A DNA stretch of 64,000 bases from Calliopsis andreniformis (taxonomy: Eukaryota; Arthropoda; Insecta; Hymenoptera; Andrenidae), in contig NW_027480594.1 in NCBI RefSeq assembly GCF_051401765.1, positions 496,001 through 560,000 on the forward strand. Direction: 5' to 3'. This document shows, one piece after another, positions 61,501-64,000 of the stretch. Every line of letters begins with the position of its first letter. Within the stretch, counting starts at the first letter, position 1. Below the pieces are notes generated by a model. That model saw only the letters and a program-made list of their open reading frames with translations. It had not been told where the DNA came from and did not search any database. The position numbers were made by a program, and so were the translations under genes.

Positions 61501-64000
61501 ACATCAATCCTCAATCCTCATTCCTCAATCCTCACTACCCAATCCTCAATCTTCAATCCTCAATACTCAATCCTCAATCCTCAATCCTCAATCCTCAATC
61601 CTCAATCCTCAATATTCAATCCTCAGTCCCACATCCTCAATCTTCAATACTCACTCCTCAAGTCTGAATCTTCAATCCTCAATGCTCGGTCTTCAATCCT
61701 CAGTCCTCAATCCTCAATCCTCAATCCTCAATCCTCATTCTCTAATCCTCAATACCCAATCCTCAATCTTCAATTCTCAATCCTCAATCCTCAATCCTCA
61801 ATCCTCAATCCTCAATCCTCAAACCTCAATCCTCAATCCTCATTCTTCAATCCTCAATACCCAATCCTCAACCTTCAATCCTGAATACTCAATCCTCAAT
61901 CCTCAATCCTCAATCCTCAATCCTCAATATTCAATCCTCAGTCCCACATCCTCAATCTTCAATACTCGCTCCTCAAGCCTGAATCTTCAATCCTCAATAC
62001 TCGGTCTTCAATCCTCAATCCTCAATCCTCAATCCTCAATCCTCAATCCTCATTCTCCAATCCTCAATACCCAATCCTCAATCTTCAATTCTCAATCCTC
62101 AATCCTCAATTCTAAATCCTCAATCCTCAATCCTCAATCCTCAATCCTCAATCCTCAATCCTCAACCTTAATCTTCAATCCTCAGTACTCAATCTTCAAT
62201 CCTCAATCCTCAATCCTCAATACTCAATCCTCAATCCTCAATCTTCAATCCTCAATACTCAATCTTCAATCCTCAATCCTCAATCCTCAATCCTCAATCC
62301 TCAATCCTCAATCCTCAATCCTCATTCTTCAATCCTCAATCCTCATTCTCCAATCCTCAATGCCCAATCCTCAATCGTCAATCCTCAATCCTCAATCCTC
62401 AATCCTCAATCCTCAATCCTCAATCCTCAATCGTCAATCTTCAATACTCAATCCCCAATCCTCAATCCTCAATCCTCGATCCTCATTCCTCAGTCCTCAA
62501 CCCTCTATCCTCAACCCTCAAACCTCAATCCTCAACCGTCAGTCCTCGTCCTCAATCGTCAACACTCAATCCTCAATCCTCAATATTCAATCCTGAATAC
62601 TCAATATTCAATACTCAATACTCAATCCTCAGTCCTCAATCCTCAATCCTCAATCCTCAATATTCAATCCTCAGTCCCACATCCTCAATCTTCAATACTC
62701 ACTCCTCAATCCTGAATCTTCAATCCTCAATACTCAGTCTTCAATCCTCAATCCTCAATCCTCAATCCTCAATCCTCAATCCTCATTCTTCAATACTCAA
62801 TGCCCAATCCTCAATCTTCAATCCTCAATCCTCAATCCTCAATTCTAAATCCTCAATCCTCAATCCTCAATCCTCAATCCTCAATCCTCTATCTTAATCT
62901 TCAATCCTCAGCACTCAATCTTCAATCCTCAATCCTCAATCCTCAATACTCAATCCTCAATACTCAATCCTCAATCCTCAATACTCAATCGTCAATCTTC
63001 AATACTCAATCCCCAATACTCAATCCCCAATCCTCAATCCTCAATCCTCAGTAATCAATCCTCAATCCTCAATACTCAATCATCAGTCCTCAATACTCAA
63101 TCTTCAATCCTCAATCCTCAATCCTCAATCCTCATTCTTCAATCCTAAATACCCAATCCTCAATCTTCATTCCTCAATCCTCAATCCTCAATCCTCAGTA
63201 ATCAATCCTCAATCCTCAATACTCAATCGTCAGTCCTCAGTCCTCAATCCTCAACCCTCAATCCTCGTCCCTCAAACCTCAATCCTCAACCCTCAGCCCT
63301 CATCCTCAACTCTCAATTCTCAATACTCAATCCTCAATCCTCAATCCTCAATCCTCAATCCTCAATCGTCAAGCCTCAATCCTCAATCCTCAATTCTCAA
63401 TCCTCAATCCTCAATACCCAATCCTCAATCTTCATTCCTCAATCCTCAATACACAATCTTCAATCCTCAATCCTCAATCCTCAATCCTCAATCCTCATTT
63501 TTCAATCCTCAATACCCAATCCTCAATCTTCATTCCTCAATCCGCAATCATCAATTCTCAATCCTCAATCCTCAATCTTCAATCCTCAATGCTCAATCCT
63601 CAATCCTCAATCCTCAGACCTCAATCCTCAATCCTCAACCCTCAAACCTCAACCCTCAACCGTCAGTACAAGTCCTCACGCGTCAACACTCAATCCTCAA
63701 TCCTCAATCTTCTATCCTCAATCCTCAATCCTCAATCCTCAATCCTCAATCCTCAATCGTCAATCTTCAATACTCAATCCCCAATCCTCAATCCTCAATC
63801 CTCAATCCTCAATCCTCAGTAATCAATCCTCAATCCTCAATACTCAATCGTCAGTCCTCAGTCCTCAATCCTCAACCCTCAATCCTCGTCCCTCAAACCT
63901 CAATCCTCAACCCTCAGCCCTCATCCTCAATTCTCAATTCTCAATACTCAATCCTCAATCCTCAATCCTCAATCCTCAATCCTCAATCGTCAAGCCTCAA
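55560..64000. repeat. Long segmental copy of 38.6-46.9 kb
   Basis: From L3 at 55,793 to the window end the order of variants repeats that of 38,884-46,887. Displacements are 16,909 bp at L3, 16,937 bp from about 57.5 to 61.7 kb, 16,373 bp near 62.0-62.6 kb and 17,113 bp near 63.6 kb. The first part retains the three heptamers that 38.6-42.3 kb lost, so it derives from the state of 35.2 kb. Frames of 916 codons at 41,024 and 57,961 differ at about ten residues by eye, suggesting roughly 1 percent divergence. The copy carries L1d at 58,040 and runs off the window. Confidence 0.9.
60883..60952. repeat. Ten-unit perfect consensus run
   Basis: Ten uninterrupted TCAATCC units lie between a CTTCAATCC variant and TCAATTTTC. 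It is among the longest pure runs in the window; similar ones lie near 43,945-44,020, 36,240-36,300 and 56,815-56,885. Pure runs are the sites where copies most often differ by whole heptamers. Confidence 0.8.

Larger units (their letters stand above)
1..64000. repeat. Heptanucleotide satellite array (ATCCTCA)n
   Basis: Every part of the window reads as head-to-tail 7-bp units of consensus ATCCTCA, with no change of array orientation. The last three bases, TCA, are the best conserved. Substitutions concentrate in the first four positions and give recurrent variants such as ATCTTCA, ATACTCA, GTCCTCA, ATCGTCA, ATCATCA, AACCTCA and ACCCTCA. Even the least repeat-like stretches, such as the L1 islands, split cleanly into 7-mers ending mostly in TCA, so they are diverged satellite rather than inserted sequence. 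The consensus has no G on this strand, giving extreme strand asymmetry. Known biology: arrays of this size belong to eukaryotic heterochromatin. The chromosome position and species are not determinable here. The array extends past both window ends. Confidence 0.98.

Noticed and set aside
1..64000. CRISPR array
   Set aside because: Short direct repeats recur, but there are no unique spacers of constant length, no repeat of 23-50 bp with defined spacers, and no cas gene. The whole sequence is the repeat.
1..64000. Ice-nucleation, antifreeze or surface repeat protein
   Set aside because: Such genes have codon-level periods in one frame and non-repeat ends. Here the period is at DNA level (7 bp) and frame-independent.
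1..64000. tRNA, rRNA or other structured RNA genes
   Set aside because: The + strand is nearly G-free, so the stems and conserved motifs required cannot form. No A- or B-box or rRNA core motif was seen.
1..64000. True telomere array
   Set aside because: The unit is not a known telomere repeat, it is heavily diverged with higher-order structure, and it runs off both ends. Telomeres are near-pure arrays.

Overview
The whole 64 kb window is one block of eukaryotic satellite DNA. No protein-coding gene, RNA gene, intact transposable element or CRISPR array can be supported anywhere in it. The base unit is a heptanucleotide, ATCCTCA on the given strand (TGAGGAT on the other). It runs head to tail in one orientation from base 1 to base 64,000. 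Units differ from consensus mostly by single substitutions: ATCTTCA, ATACTCA, GTCCTCA, ATCGTCA, ATCATCA, ACCCTCA, AACCTCA and ATTCTCA are the common variants. Perfect runs are short, about 10 to 11 units at most. The host cannot be named from sequence alone. A simple-sequence array this long fits the centromeric, pericentromeric, subtelomeric or sex/B-chromosome heterochromatin of a eukaryote.

Variant heptamers are not random. They form recurring landmark islands that define higher-order repeats. L1 has core CTCTATCCACAAACATCA and at least 34 copies, in subtypes a to d. L2 has core GCTCTATCCTCAG and 23 copies. L3 is a small hairpin followed by CTTGAGTCCCCGATACTC, with 10 copies of the second part. 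L4 is CCTTAATAATCAATTTTC. L5 is a CAAACATCAATATTCAACCC-like island. Spacings recur exactly: L2 to L1 is 280 bp (40 heptamers), L1b to L1c is 287 bp (41 heptamers), and L2 to L2 or L1a to L1b is often 727 bp.

Layout. Domain I (about 1-36,240) is rich in L1a/b/c, L2, L3 and L4, with a 2,110-bp tandem duplication at 3.0-8.4 kb and many smaller ones. Domain II (from about 36,241) carries L1d and a dense L5 variant. A 3,669-bp unit crossing the I/II boundary (34,969-38,637) is repeated immediately at 38,638-42,285. Domain II continues to about 50,530, with 879-bp and 1,123-bp tandem duplications. Domain I sequence returns at 50,530-56,820 as a mosaic, including a 1,900-bp tandem duplication. From about 55,560 to the window end the sequence is a second copy of 38.6-46.9 kb, displaced by about 16.9-17.1 kb.

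Long open frames exist only on the + strand and are an arithmetic consequence of the repeat. Seven is coprime to three and the unit holds no stop in any + frame, so all three frames read the same heptapeptide, SILNPQS. The - strand has TGA every 21 bp in every frame. These frames should not be annotated as genes. The real content of the window is structural: satellite evolution by unequal exchange, slippage and conversion.
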